Source of the DNA: Azophilus sp965221755
GTDB lineage: Bacteria; Pseudomonadota; Gammaproteobacteria; Pseudomonadales; Azotimanducaceae
Assembly (NCBI GenBank): GCA_965221755.1
Contig: OZ244921.1
Coordinates: 1,302,001-1,366,000, forward strand
Direction: 5' to 3'
Length of the DNA stretch: 64,000 bases
Shown here: positions 44,249 to 52,881 of the stretch, piece after piece
How positions within the stretch are numbered: position 1 is the stretch's first letter
Layout of the letters: each line of letters begins with the position of its first letter
The notes under the pieces: generated by a model
Told to the model about the DNA's origin: nothing
Database searches by the model: none
The model's input: only the letters and a program-made list of their open reading frames with translations
Program-made: the position numbers and the translations under genes

Positions 44249-45481
44249 TCACCGCCTCTTGGGTTGCTCAAGGGTTGCTTTGAAGATGTTGAATTCGCGC
44301 AGCACCTCCTCGGTGTGCTCGCCGTGCAAGGGCGGCCTTCGGTACAGCCCGGTGGGCGTTCGGGTGTACTTGATGGGGCTGCCGACGATGGCAACCCGCG
44401 GGTTGTCCCCCGGCAGGTCGAACTCCGTGATCATCTCCCGGCTCCTCACGTGCGGGTCGGCGAAAATGTCGGCTGCGGTGTTCACTGGCCCGCAGGGCAC
44501 CTTGCCGCCGAGCGCCTCGAATATCTCCTGCTTGGTGCGCTGTTGGGTCCAAGCGGCGATCTCGCCTTCCACGTAGGCTTGGTTTCGACGCCTGACGAAG
44601 GTGTTTTTGGTGCGCTCGTCCGTTAGCAGGTCCGGCCGCGCCATGGCTTCGCACAATGCCGTCCAGTGCCCGGTCCCGGGGGCTGCGATCGCCACGCCGC
44701 CGTCCTTGGTCGGAAACAGGCCGAATGGCATCAGGTTGGGATGGTGCTGGCCCCTGGCGGGCAGCTGCTTCCGCGCGTAGCCGTAGTTGGCCAGCACGGT
44801 TTCGGCGAACGCCAGCATGCCGTCGTACATGCCCACGTCACAGAACTGGCCCTCGCCGGTGCGGCGCGCATGATGTATGCCGGCGATGACCGCCATGGCC
44901 ATCAGCGTGCCGGGGTAGATGTCGCCGACGCTGACGCCGCTGGGGTATCCCATTGCGCCCTCCGGCCCCGTGATCCCAACGTGTCCGCTCATGCTTTGGG
45001 CGACGATGTCGTAGGCGGGCCACTGCGCGTAGGGGCTTTCGCCGGTGCGCGGATCGCCAAACCCGCGAATGCAGCCGTAAACGATTTGGGGATTGCGGGC
45101 TTTGATCGCCTCGTAGCCGACGCCCAGCCGGTCCATGACCCCGACCCGCATGTTCTCGACGATGGCATCCGCCTGCTCGCAGAGCTTGAGCAGCACCTCC
45201 CGGTCGGCCGCATCCTTCAGGTCGAGCACGATGCCGCGCTTGTTGCGGTTGATGCTGGCAAAGTAGCCGCCGTAGTCCACCCCGCCCGGCGCATCGGAGG
45301 CGAGGTTGGCGTAGTCGGGCGGCAAGGGCGGCACGGGTCGGGAGCCGTCGCCGCCGGGCGGCTCAACCTTGATGACGTCCGCGCCCAGATCCGCCAGCAT
45401 GGCCGTGCCGAACGGGCCCGCAAGCGCCATGGTGCAATCGATGACGATGACGTCGGACAGCGGACCGGTGCGTTCTTTCAT
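44249..45481 (-). CDS. Class III (CaiB/BaiF family) CoA-transferase
   Basis: 410 residues from ATG 45481, preceded by a perfect AGGAGG at 7-nt spacing. Family features are the N-terminal SDVIVIDCTMALAGPFGTAMLADLGADVIKVEPPGGD, NRNKRGIVLDLKD, and the catalytic aspartate in CDVGMYDGML. The C-terminal half has PCGPVNTAADIFADPHVRSRE. It transfers CoA between acyl-CoA and a free acid; the substrate is not readable. First gene of the CoA-transferase/SDR/P450 group. Confidence 0.93.
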   Translation of the reverse strand: MKERTGPLSDVIVIDCTMALAGPFGTAMLADLGADVIKVEPPGGDGSRPVPPLPPDYANLASDAPGGVDYGGYFASINRNKRGIVLDLKDAADREVLLKLCEQADAIVENMRVGVMDRLGVGYEAIKARNPQIVYGCIRGFGDPRTGESPYAQWPAYDIVAQSMSGHVGITGPEGAMGYPSGVSVGDIYPGTLMAMAVIAGIHHARRTGEGQFCDVGMYDGMLAFAETVLANYGYARKQLPARGQHHPNLMPFGLFPTKDGGVAIAAPGTGHWTALCEAMARPDLLTDERTKNTFVRRRNQAYVEGEIAAWTQQRTKQEIFEALGGKVPCGPVNTAADIFADPHVRSREMITEFDLPGDNPRVAIVGSPIKYTRTPTGLYRRPPLHGEHTEEVLREFNIFKATLEQPKRR

Positions 45482-45491
45482 GGCTGGCCTC

Positions 45492-46286
45492 CTAATGGTG
45501 AATTCGCGATGTGTCCATCCATTCCATCGCGTCGCGGATTTCGCTGGCCAACCGCGCTGCCAGCACTGGCGGCACCGCATTGCCAACTTGCGTGAATTGG
45601 CGGGCTGTTGGGCCGACGAACACATAGTCGTCCGGAAAGGACTGCAAGCGGGCGCATTCCCTGACGCTCAGCGTTCGGGGTATCTCCGGATGCAGATGGG
45701 AACGGCCGCCGCCGCCTGAACCGCCCGCGATGACGGTCTTTGCGGGCAGGGAGGGATCGAGCCGGTCCACGCGGCCCAAATGGTCCCTCGCGCCGTAATC
45801 CAACGTCAGGTACCGCGCCACCGAGCTCGCCCTGTGCTTGCGGGTCTCGTTGTTCGGAGCGGCAGGAACTCGATTGGGAAGCACCGCACCGCAGCCGATG
45901 TGTCCCTGCCTCGCGGGGGGCAGTTGAATCCAGCGCCGGGGCCTGGTGCCGATGACAAAGAGCCGATTGCGGCGCTGCGGCACGCCGAAGTCGGCCGCGT
46001 CAAGCACGACCGGTTGGTTGATGTCATATCCCGCCCCCGAAAGCGTTCGCACCGCCGAGGACAACTGCGACCCGCCGTCCATGTCGCGCAAACCCGGCAC
46101 GTTTTCGATCACGAAGACCGCTGGCTTGAACTCCAGTATCAGCTCAATGTAGTCAAACAACAGCCCGCCGTTGCGCTCCAAAACCACGCTGAGATGATCC
46201 GTGCCCTGCCGCGCCTCTTCGAGGAGCCGCTGCTGCCACTCAAGATGCGTGACGGACGAAGGGGCCGTCTGGAGGCTATTGCGCAT
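45492..46286 (-). pseudogene. C5-cytosine DNA methyltransferase, 5'-truncated
   Basis: 264 codons from ATG 46286 (GGAGG upstream). The C-terminal half of an m5C methyltransferase is intact: motif VI FVIENVPGL, motif VIII GVPQRRNRLFVIG, a target-recognition region, motif IX RTLSVRECARLQSFPDDY and motif X QFTQVGNAVPP. Motif I (SAM-binding FxGxG) and motif IV with the catalytic PC are absent; sequence N-terminal to LLFDYIELILEFKP has no family match. It should be catalytically dead. It lies just upstream of the CoA-transferase gene and next to another broken fragment. Confidence 0.8.
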
Positions 46287-46345
46287 GGGCAGCCTCCGCG
46301 ATTCGGGCTTTGGCCAAGCCATGCGCCTCTCGTGCTTGCCCCATG

Positions 46346-46669
46346 CTTTGTAAGGGTTTGCGAGTGGTTCCGCCAAGGTTTTTCGTATCCCGGCCTGTCA
46401 GGCAGGAAACGCAGGCCCGTTTTCGGCGTCGCGACGGATTTTTCGACGGCCTTCCAGTCATGGGCCAAGGCCAGACATGCCATGGCCTTCAGGCTGTCGA
46501 ACTGAAAATACGAAAGCCGACCTTGGTCCCAACGCCACACGGGCTCATCTCGCCAGTTTAGGGAAAGGTAACCCAATGCGGCTTCACTGCCAACAATCAA
46601 TTCGCCTGCGGGCGTGCCTGAACGCTGCCTTCGGCACATGGACGACTTCATCGACCGCGACTTCGGCAA
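46346..46669 (-). pseudogene. Broken gene fragment, possibly restriction-enzyme N-terminus
   Basis: An open stretch with protein-like composition (GELIVGSEAALGYLSLNW, EPVWRWDQGRLSYFQF, DSLKAMACLALAHDW, TGLRFLP, KPWRNHSQTL) ends abruptly where the truncated methyltransferase begins, in another frame. The WRWDQGRLxYFQFD and PWRN motifs remind me of N-termini of restriction enzymes that accompany m5C methyltransferases, but I am not certain. A deletion joining two neighbouring genes would explain both partial genes. Confidence 0.4.
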
Positions 46670-46693
46670 GGCGATTGCCTGCGGGGAGCGCGG

Positions 46694-47248
46694 TTAGTTG
46701 GGCGGCGGCTTGGGGGGCAAGGCCGGCGGCGGGACGCGGCGGAACTCGAAGCTGGGCCGCGCGCCGTCGTCGCCCGAGGGATTTGCCGAACCGCCGACGT
46801 TCTCGCCCCGGCCGTCGGCGTCTTCGGCGGCGTCAATCGCGCCTCGGGAGATGAATCCGTTGAGGGGTTCGCCCTCGTTGAGCGCGGCAAGGGCGTCCTC
46901 GGCGGCTTGGGCGGTGGCTGCGTCCCAGGGCAGGCGGTGGGCGCGCGGTTCGCCGGCCGCCAAGCCCGCCGCGTCGAGTTCGCTGATCCAGAAGAAGATG
47001 CCGCCCGGCGAGCGGCTGGCCTTGTCCGGCTCCTCGATGGTGATCCAGTGCAGGCGAAACCGCTCCGGCATGACGGCCGACGTGGCCCAGCCCATGAGCT
47101 GCTTGTGGCCCTCGAAGGCGGCGACGTAGAAGCCGCTGGCCACGACGATGGCGCCAAGCTTCACCGCCAGCCCCCAACGGCTGGCCAGCCCCAAGTTCAG
47201 CAGCAACGCCACGATGATGGCGTAGGCCAAGGACAGCGCGACGGTCAT
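46694..47248 (-). CDS. Uncharacterised membrane protein of a TolQ/TolR-like cluster
   Basis: 184 residues, not recognised. Two N-terminal hydrophobic segments (about residues 3-22 and 28-46) precede a soluble domain (RFRLHWITIEEPDKASRSPGGIFFWI) and a proline/glycine-rich, probably disordered C-terminus ending PPPALPPKPPPN. The ATG overlaps the stop of the TolR-like gene (ATGA), so it is the third gene of a coupled trio and may be a structural or target component. Confidence 0.65.
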   Translation of the reverse strand: MTVALSLAYAIIVALLLNLGLASRWGLAVKLGAIVVASGFYVAAFEGHKQLMGWATSAVMPERFRLHWITIEEPDKASRSPGGIFFWISELDAAGLAAGEPRAHRLPWDAATAQAAEDALAALNEGEPLNGFISRGAIDAAEDADGRGENVGGSANPSGDDGARPSFEFRRVPPPALPPKPPPN

Positions 47249-47862
47249 GCCTTGGCGGCAACGGCGCGGGTCAGCAGCCGCTTGCCCAAGGTGTTGGTGT
47301 TCACCACTTGGCCGTCGGCATTGATGGAGAATCGCACCGCGGTCCGCTCATCGCCCGCGCCATTAAGCTGGAGCGTGTCGTAAAACACCACCACGGCGCT
47401 TGGGTTGAGCTTCTCGACCTTCACGGAGACCGGCAGGGGAACGCTGTAGTTGGCTTGGTAGTGCAACAGGTTGACGACGTACTCGCCGGCCTGCAACGCT
47501 CGGATGGTCACCGTTTCCTGGTTGATGGGGTTGGCGGTCTCCACTTTGTTCACCACCATGCGGTCCTGGAACAGGCCCCGGTCGTCTCGGTCAAGGTGCA
47601 TCAGGCCGGCGTCCCGGTTGTGGTACCAGACCAGGTTGCCTTGGGGGTCCTCCACCAGCGCATCGACGTCGTCCGGATGGCGGTCCGCCCAGCGCACGGT
47701 GATCAGTATCTCCGCCTTGGACGCCACGTCGCCCGCTGCGGTGGGGTCGGCCATGAGGCTGAACGCGGCCATGAACATGAAGGCGAAGCTGAGCAGTGCG
47801 TTGAACAGCAAGTCGGTGAAGGCGTCCTGGGCGTCCCGCTGGCGGTAGATCCTATGGCGCAT
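47245..47862 (-). CDS. TolR/ExbD-like membrane protein partner of the proton channel
   Basis: 205 residues from ATG 47862. A single N-terminal transmembrane helix carries an acidic residue just before it (DAFTDLLFNALLSFAFMFMAAF), the layout of TolR/ExbD/MotB stator partners, followed by a periplasmic domain (AEILITVRWADRHPDDVDALVEDP ... VKVEKLNPSAVVVFYDTLQLNG) that does not look like standard ExbD or OmpA. A frame extension to 47922 overlaps the channel gene and is unlikely. It overlaps the upstream channel gene by 11 nt. Confidence 0.65.
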   Translation of the reverse strand: MRHRIYRQRDAQDAFTDLLFNALLSFAFMFMAAFSLMADPTAAGDVASKAEILITVRWADRHPDDVDALVEDPQGNLVWYHNRDAGLMHLDRDDRGLFQDRMVVNKVETANPINQETVTIRALQAGEYVVNLLHYQANYSVPLPVSVKVEKLNPSAVVVFYDTLQLNGAGDERTAVRFSINADGQVVNTNTLGKRLLTRAVAAKA

Positions 47863-48523
47863 GATCCGCCGCCACCACCGAAAGACGAGTGGCCAACTCC
47901 GCCGCCGAGGCGTCGAGAACATGGTACTGCAGCTTGAGCAGGGTGCTGGTCACCAGCCCCGCCAAGGTGGTGTAGAGGGCCACGGCCATGCCGCCGCTCA
48001 TCTCCATGAGCAGCTGCTGCATCAGGTTGGGATCGAACTCCTTGATCTCGCCGATGGGCATCAACATCAGGATGAAGCCGACCACCGTGCCCAGCAGGCC
48101 GAGCTTGAGCAGCGCATCGCTGACGAAGTGGCCCAAGGCGTGCCGGTTGGCCAGCTCATCCGCGAAGGCGGTGAGCAGCGCCGCCGAGTCGCCCGTCCCG
48201 GCGTTCCTGCGGTTGGCGGCGAAGCGGCCGATCAGGCTGGCATCCGCGACCGCCGCCGTCGCTTCGCCTGCCCCCGCGTCGCTCCAATGTCGTTCCAAGG
48301 CGGCAAACTCGCTTCTCTCTCGGTTCAAGGCATGGGCCAGCACGAGCCAATGGCCGCTGGCCAGCGCGTAGATGACCAGGATCAGATAGGAGATGTAGCT
48401 CTTGTCCGAGGTCAAGGCCAAGGTCAGCGCCCCGCGATCGGCGGCGACGTAGAAGCCGAACAGGACCAAGCCCAGAATAATGAGGGCGCGAGCGGTCAGG
48501 TTGGCGTCGGCAAGCGGATGCAT
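47852..48523 (-). CDS. MotA/TolQ/ExbB-family proton channel protein
   Basis: 223 residues with four hydrophobic segments (about 11-30, 43-62, 135-158, 175-198). The MotA/TolQ/ExbB signature is in LLKLGLLGTVVGFILMLMPIG and in MAVALYTTLAGLVTSTLLKLQYHVLD. Unlike TolQ it has a short N-terminus and a cytoplasmic loop of only ~70 residues. First gene of the trio. No tol, pal, ton or flagellar genes are nearby, so the trio is probably a separate proton-driven machine. Confidence 0.78.
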   Translation of the reverse strand: MHPLADANLTARALIILGLVLFGFYVAADRGALTLALTSDKSYISYLILVIYALASGHWLVLAHALNRERSEFAALERHWSDAGAGEATAAVADASLIGRFAANRRNAGTGDSAALLTAFADELANRHALGHFVSDALLKLGLLGTVVGFILMLMPIGEIKEFDPNLMQQLLMEMSGGMAVALYTTLAGLVTSTLLKLQYHVLDASAAELATRLSVVAADHAP

Positions 48524-48578
48524 GGGCGCAAATTATGGCACAAGGGATACAATCGGTTCGGCGGATGAGGAGAGTGGA

Positions 48579-49583
48579 ATGACCGGCATCGCAGTGATTG
48601 GCCTCGGCAACTTTGGCACCGCGCTGGCGCGCAACTGGGCCGCACACGGCAAGGCGGTGCGGGGCTGGACGGTGGAGGCCGAGGTTTCCGCCAGCATTGC
48701 GAACGTCGGCATCAACGAGAAGTACCTGCCCGGCATCGAACTGCCGGGCCTCAAGGCGACCTTGGACTTGGGGGAGGCCGTGCAGGGCGCCGACATACTG
48801 GCCTTGGCGCTGCCCTCCCATGTCGTGCTCAGCGTCGTCGATCAGCTGCTCGAAGGGCTGCGGGACGGCCAAGTCCTGGTTGACTTGGCCAAGGGCTTGG
48901 CGCCCAACGAGGAGCTGGTGTCCGAAGCCATCGCCGCCAAGCTGGCCGCTGCCGGCCGCAGCAATCCGCTGGCGGTGATGACCGGCCCGACCATCGCCCC
49001 GGAACTGGCGTCCGGGGTGCTGACCACTGCCTTGGTGGCATCGGCTGATGCAGCGGTTGCCCGGCGGTTGGCAGCCGAACTCTCAACGCCCACGTTGATC
49101 GTGGCTCCGGCGGCGGACCCTTTGGGCGTTGAGCTCTGGGGCGCGTTCAAGAACGTCATCGCATTGGCTTGCGGCGTGTCGGATGGCCTTAAGCTGACCG
49201 GCGGCCTCGGCGGCGACAACCTGAAGGCGGCCCTCTTCACCGTCGGCTTCAATGAAGGACGCCGGCTCCTGGCCGCGCTCGGCGCCCAGCCGGAGACGGC
49301 CTTCAGCGCGGCTGGCCTCGGCGATCTGTTCGTCACCGCCACTTCGCCCCACGGACGCAATCGGCGCACCGGCGAACTGCTCGGCCGCGGGCAGGCCCTC
49401 GACGAAGCCTTGGGCAGCACGGTCATGGTCTCCGAGGGCGTGCGGGCCACCCGCATGTTCGCCGCCCGCACCGCCGCCGCAGGCCTCTCCGCCCCATTGG
49501 TCGCGCAGCTGGCCGAACTGCTGGACGGCAAGACCAATGCCGAGGACTGCGTCCGGCGCATGCTCTCGATTCCCGCCTTCTGA
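48579..49583 (+). CDS. gpsA: Glycerol-3-phosphate dehydrogenase [NAD(P)+]
   Basis: Supplies sn-glycerol 3-phosphate for phospholipids. 334 residues from ATG 48579, with GAGGAGAG upstream. N-terminal IAVIGLGNFGTALARNWA, ALPSHVV, LAKGL, TGPTIAPELASG, and the C-terminal catalytic region GAFKNVIALACGVSDGL...GGDNLKAALFTVGFNE. The N-terminal G-L-G-N-F-G replaces the commoner G-A-G-S-W-G. Divergent from the proton-channel trio by 55 bp. Confidence 0.95.
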   Translation: MTGIAVIGLGNFGTALARNWAAHGKAVRGWTVEAEVSASIANVGINEKYLPGIELPGLKATLDLGEAVQGADILALALPSHVVLSVVDQLLEGLRDGQVLVDLAKGLAPNEELVSEAIAAKLAAAGRSNPLAVMTGPTIAPELASGVLTTALVASADAAVARRLAAELSTPTLIVAPAADPLGVELWGAFKNVIALACGVSDGLKLTGGLGGDNLKAALFTVGFNEGRRLLAALGAQPETAFSAAGLGDLFVTATSPHGRNRRTGELLGRGQALDEALGSTVMVSEGVRATRMFAARTAAAGLSAPLVAQLAELLDGKTNAEDCVRRMLSIPAF

Positions 49584-49603
49584 TAGACTGGCTCGCCCCG
49601 CCC

Positions 49604-51043
49604 ATGAAGTTCAGCAACCCCATGGACACAACGCCTCTCCGATCCCGGTTGCGAATCCGGACGTCCATTGGCGTTTTTGCCGCCGCGGCGCTGCCGCTGC
49701 TGGCAGCGCCCGCATTTGCGGTCGATATCGCTGACGCCTACGCCCATGCCCAGAGCAACGATCCCGTTTTGAGCGCCGCCCAAGCGGGCTACCGGGCCAA
49801 CCGGGAGATGGTTCCCCAAGCCCGATCCGGACTGATGCCAAGGCTCAGCCTAGGCGGCACCCTGAGCCGCAACGAGCGCTCCTTCCCGGGCGCCGCGGCG
49901 CAGGACCTCGACCCCACCAGCCCAACCTTCGGGCAGCTGCGCCAATTGCCCTCGCAGAACTACACCGACCGGGCTTGGCAGGCGCAACTGAACCAACCGG
50001 TCGTCAACGTCAGCGCTTGGTTCGATCTCGGGAGCGCCAAGTCCCGCGTCCAAGCGGCCGAGGCGGCGCTGGACGCCGCTTCGCAGAACCTGATCCTGCG
50101 GGTGGTGCAAGCCTACTTGGACGTGTTGCGCGCGCAGGACCGATTGGAAGCGGCGCAGGCTCAGGAAACCGCCGTCGGCAGGCAGCTTGAGCAGGTGCAG
50201 CAACGCTTCGAGGTGGGTTTGGTGGCCATCACCGACGTCCTCGAAGCCCGGGCGGCTTACGACAATGCCGCGGTGGCCCGCATTCAAGCGGAAGGCGACC
50301 TGCATGTGTTCTTCAACGCGCTGACCACGCTCACCGGCGAGGACTACCAATCGCTGGACCGGCTTGCCGAGGCGCTGCCCATCATCAATCCCGCACCTGC
50401 CGACGAACAAGCTTGGGTGGATGCGGCGTTGGACGCCAACCTCAACGTGCTGGCCGCGCAGGCCCAGTTGGAAGCCGCCGACCGCAATCTGGCGGCCCGG
50501 CGCGCCGCCCACCTGCCGACGCTCGACGGCTCCATCTCGCACAGCTACTTCCAAACCGGCGGCATCGCCTTTCTGGGCGACAAGACCGAGACCACAACCT
50601 ATGCGCTCACCATGAGCCTGCCCGTCTATCAAGGCGGCTTCACCCACTCCCGGCGCAAGGAGGCGCGGGCCTTGGCCGACCAAGCCCGCGATGAGCTGCT
50701 GAACCAACAACTCACCGTCACCCGGGATGCCCGCAGCCTGTTCCAGAACGTCGCCACGGACGTGGTTCGGGTCGGCGCCCGCCGCAAGGCGATCGCCTCC
50801 AGCCAATCAGCGCTCGAAGCCACCGAAACCGGCTATGAAGTGGGCACCCGCAACATCGTCGATGTGCTGCAGGCGCAGCAGCGGCTGTACGCCTCCCAGT
50901 TCGACTACGCCGATTCGCGCTACAGCTACGTGATCGACCTCATGGCGCTCAAGCAGGTGGCCGGCGCCTTGATGGAGGAGGACGTGATGGAGTTGAATCA
51001 ATTCGCCGACCCCGCCAATCCGGTGTTGAGGAGCGCTCCTTAG
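49604..51043 (+). CDS. tolC: TolC-family outer membrane channel protein
   Basis: 479 residues with a signal peptide (cleavage near AAPAFA/VD, about residue 39). Two internally related halves typical of outer membrane efflux proteins: long coiled-coil helices (AAEAALDAASQNLILRVVQAYLDVLRAQ; ADQARDELLNQQLTVTRDARSLFQN), the QRFEVGLVAITDVLEA and YEVGTRNIVDVLQAQQRLY repeats and periodic LP...P strands. Forms the trimeric exit duct for efflux pumps or type I secretion. Pump genes are not adjacent. Its stop overlaps the convergent waaA stop by 4 bp. Confidence 0.93.
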   Translation: MKFSNPMDTTPLRSRLRIRTSIGVFAAAALPLLAAPAFAVDIADAYAHAQSNDPVLSAAQAGYRANREMVPQARSGLMPRLSLGGTLSRNERSFPGAAAQDLDPTSPTFGQLRQLPSQNYTDRAWQAQLNQPVVNVSAWFDLGSAKSRVQAAEAALDAASQNLILRVVQAYLDVLRAQDRLEAAQAQETAVGRQLEQVQQRFEVGLVAITDVLEARAAYDNAAVARIQAEGDLHVFFNALTTLTGEDYQSLDRLAEALPIINPAPADEQAWVDAALDANLNVLAAQAQLEAADRNLAARRAAHLPTLDGSISHSYFQTGGIAFLGDKTETTTYALTMSLPVYQGGFTHSRRKEARALADQARDELLNQQLTVTRDARSLFQNVATDVVRVGARRKAIASSQSALEATETGYEVGTRNIVDVLQAQQRLYASQFDYADSRYSYVIDLMALKQVAGALMEEDVMELNQFADPANPVLRSAP

Positions 51044-52308
51044 ACTGCCCGGATGTGCTCGCGCAGCAGGGCCTTGGTTTTGGCCAGCGCGCCGACGTTG
51101 CGCCGCACCACACCCAAGGCCCGCTGGCCGGCCTGATGGCGGGCGGACGCATCGCCCAGCAGCTTGATCACCGCCCCCGCGAGTTCGCTTGCGTTGCCCA
51201 CCCGCGTCAGGCAACGGCCTTGCGCGAAGGCGGCGGCCACTTCGACGAAGTTGAAGTCCGAAGGCCCCATCAGCAGCGGCTGGCCGCAAAGCGCCGCTTC
51301 AATCGGGTTGTGGCCACCCCTCGGCACCAGGCTGCCGCCGATGAACGCCGCCTGCGACAGCCCATAGAGGGTCTGCAGCGCGCCCATTCGGTCGCCGACC
51401 ACCACCGCGACGGGCTCGCTGGGCGGCAGGCTCAGGCTGGCGGCCGAAAAAGCCCGGTTCGTGGCCAGCTCAAGAACCTCGCCGCTGCGGATGGGATGGC
51501 GCGGCACCAGCACCAAGCACGCCCTCGGCAGGCGTTCGCACACCTGTCGGTGGGCCTGCAGCGCGATGCCCTCCTCGCCGGCATGGGTGCTGGCGGCGAT
51601 CCAGACCGGCCGGTCGGCCAAGCGCAGCGCGGCGCGCAGCGCCGCCACTTCCCCGGCATGGTCGGCCGGCAAGGCAATGTCGAACTTGACGCTGCCGGTG
51701 GTGACCACCTTGTGCGGATCCGCGCCCAAAGCCTGGAAGCGCCGGGCATGGTCGAGGTACTGGCATCCGATCAGGCGCAACTGGCCCAGCACCGTTGCGG
51801 CCAGTTTCGGGATGCGCCCGTATCCCCGCGCCGAGCGTTCGGACAGCCGGGCGTTGACCAGCAGCGCCGGCACGCCGCGCCGATGCGCCTCACCGATCAG
51901 GTTGGGCCAGAGTTCGGTTTCGACCAGAATCAGCAACCGAGGCCGCGCGGCGTCGAAGAAGGCCCGCACCGCAAAAGGAAAGTCGTAGGGCGCGTAGCAA
52001 TGGGCCACCTTGTCGCCGAGCCGCCGGATGATCTGCTCCGAACCCGTCGGCGTCATGGCCGTCACGAGAAACGGCAGCGCCGGGAACTCGTCGGCCAAGG
52101 CCTCGATGAGCGGCGCGGCGGCAATGGCCTCGCCCGCCGAGACGGCATGAAACCACACGCCGCCCTTGGGGATGGCCGTCGCCGGGCGTCCGAATCGCTC
52201 GCCAATGCGTTCGCCGTAGCCCGGCTCCCGCCGCGAGCGCCACCACAGGCGCAGCGGCACAACGGGCAGGGCCAGCCAGAGCAGAATCCGATACAGCACG
52301 TGTGCCAT
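51040..52308 (-). CDS. waaA: 3-deoxy-D-manno-octulosonic acid (Kdo) transferase
   Basis: Adds Kdo to lipid IVA in the inner membrane. 422 residues with an N-terminal anchor, VWFHAVSAGEAIAAAPLIEAL containing the proposed catalytic Glu, TVTAMTPTGSEQI-like region, LVETELWPNLIGEAHRRGVPALLVNARLSERSARGY and the GT-B C-terminal half with GGSLVPRGGHNPIEAALCGQPLLMGP. Length is normal. With hldE at 55 kb and lpxL at 12 kb it documents LPS core synthesis. Confidence 0.95.
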   Translation of the reverse strand: MAHVLYRILLWLALPVVPLRLWWRSRREPGYGERIGERFGRPATAIPKGGVWFHAVSAGEAIAAAPLIEALADEFPALPFLVTAMTPTGSEQIIRRLGDKVAHCYAPYDFPFAVRAFFDAARPRLLILVETELWPNLIGEAHRRGVPALLVNARLSERSARGYGRIPKLAATVLGQLRLIGCQYLDHARRFQALGADPHKVVTTGSVKFDIALPADHAGEVAALRAALRLADRPVWIAASTHAGEEGIALQAHRQVCERLPRACLVLVPRHPIRSGEVLELATNRAFSAASLSLPPSEPVAVVVGDRMGALQTLYGLSQAAFIGGSLVPRGGHNPIEAALCGQPLLMGPSDFNFVEVAAAFAQGRCLTRVGNASELAGAVIKLLGDASARHQAGQRALGVVRRNVGALAKTKALLREHIRAV

Positions 52309-52373
52309 GGCGTGTGATGTGGGCTCGGGCCGCTGCCTCTAGGCGGCGGCATTGCGCCGCGCACCCCTGTTCG

Positions 52374-52535
52374 CTAGGGCTCGAAAAGGGCGGCGCCAGC
52401 CCGGCGAGCGGCGGCCAGCATCCGTTGATCGTTGGTGGCCAAGGCGCCGCCCACCCGCAGGACGAGTTCCAGACAGGCGGCAGCGTGCGCCGACAATCCG
52501 AATTGGATGCTTAAGACGCGGAGTGTCTCGTTCAT
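52374..52535 (-). pseudogene. VapC PIN-domain remnant (C-terminal part)
   Basis: A 53-codon frame from ATG 52535 to TAG 52374-52376 reads QFGLSAHAAACLELVLRVGG, then ALATNDQRMLAAARRAGAALF. This is the C-terminal third of VapC toxins (YGLSxYDAxYLELALRxGxPLATxDxxLxxAAxxAGV), but the conserved Asp of the YDA motif is now Ala and the N-terminal active-site residues are missing. No antitoxin is adjacent. Confidence 0.65.
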
Positions 52536-52602
52536 TTCACCTTGCCGGCCTAGATGTTGGACTAGTCATTACAATAGACTAGCTCGGTCACGCCATCAAC
52601 GC

Positions 52603-52692
52603 GCGCCCGCAAGTCGGGCGCGTTGGAGTCTCGCCGGCGCGAAACTCCGCGCTCGTCGCGCAGGTCGGATTCCGATAAGTTTCTGAACTCGA
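52603..52692 (-). repeat. Dispersed palindromic intergenic repeat, copy 4
   Basis: Minus-strand reading: GAGTTCAGAAACTTATCGG, AATCCGACCTGCGCGACG, GGAGTTTCGC/GCGAGACTCC (52625-52648) and a hairpin GCGCCCG/CGGGCGC (52603-52621). The rest of the gap from 52536 to 52881 holds no gene I can recognise. Confidence 0.85.
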
Positions 52693-52881
52693 ACAGCCGT
52701 CTTTGGCGAATGGCGAAGCGGACGGGGCCAGTGCAACGGCCCGGCAACTCGATGGCCATTTGGCGCCCTGCGGTGAGTTAAGGTAGTGCATTGAGTCGAT
52801 TCAGTTGGAGTTGATTCCAAGCTCGAGCGTGAGTCAAACCGATAAACCACCCGCAGGAACAATGCCGTCAGCGAGGCGACC

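Noticed and set aside
46628..46697. Short plus-strand frame ending DFGKAIACGERG
   Set aside because: Too short and without a recognisable family; kept only as unexplained sequence in the decayed restriction-modification region.
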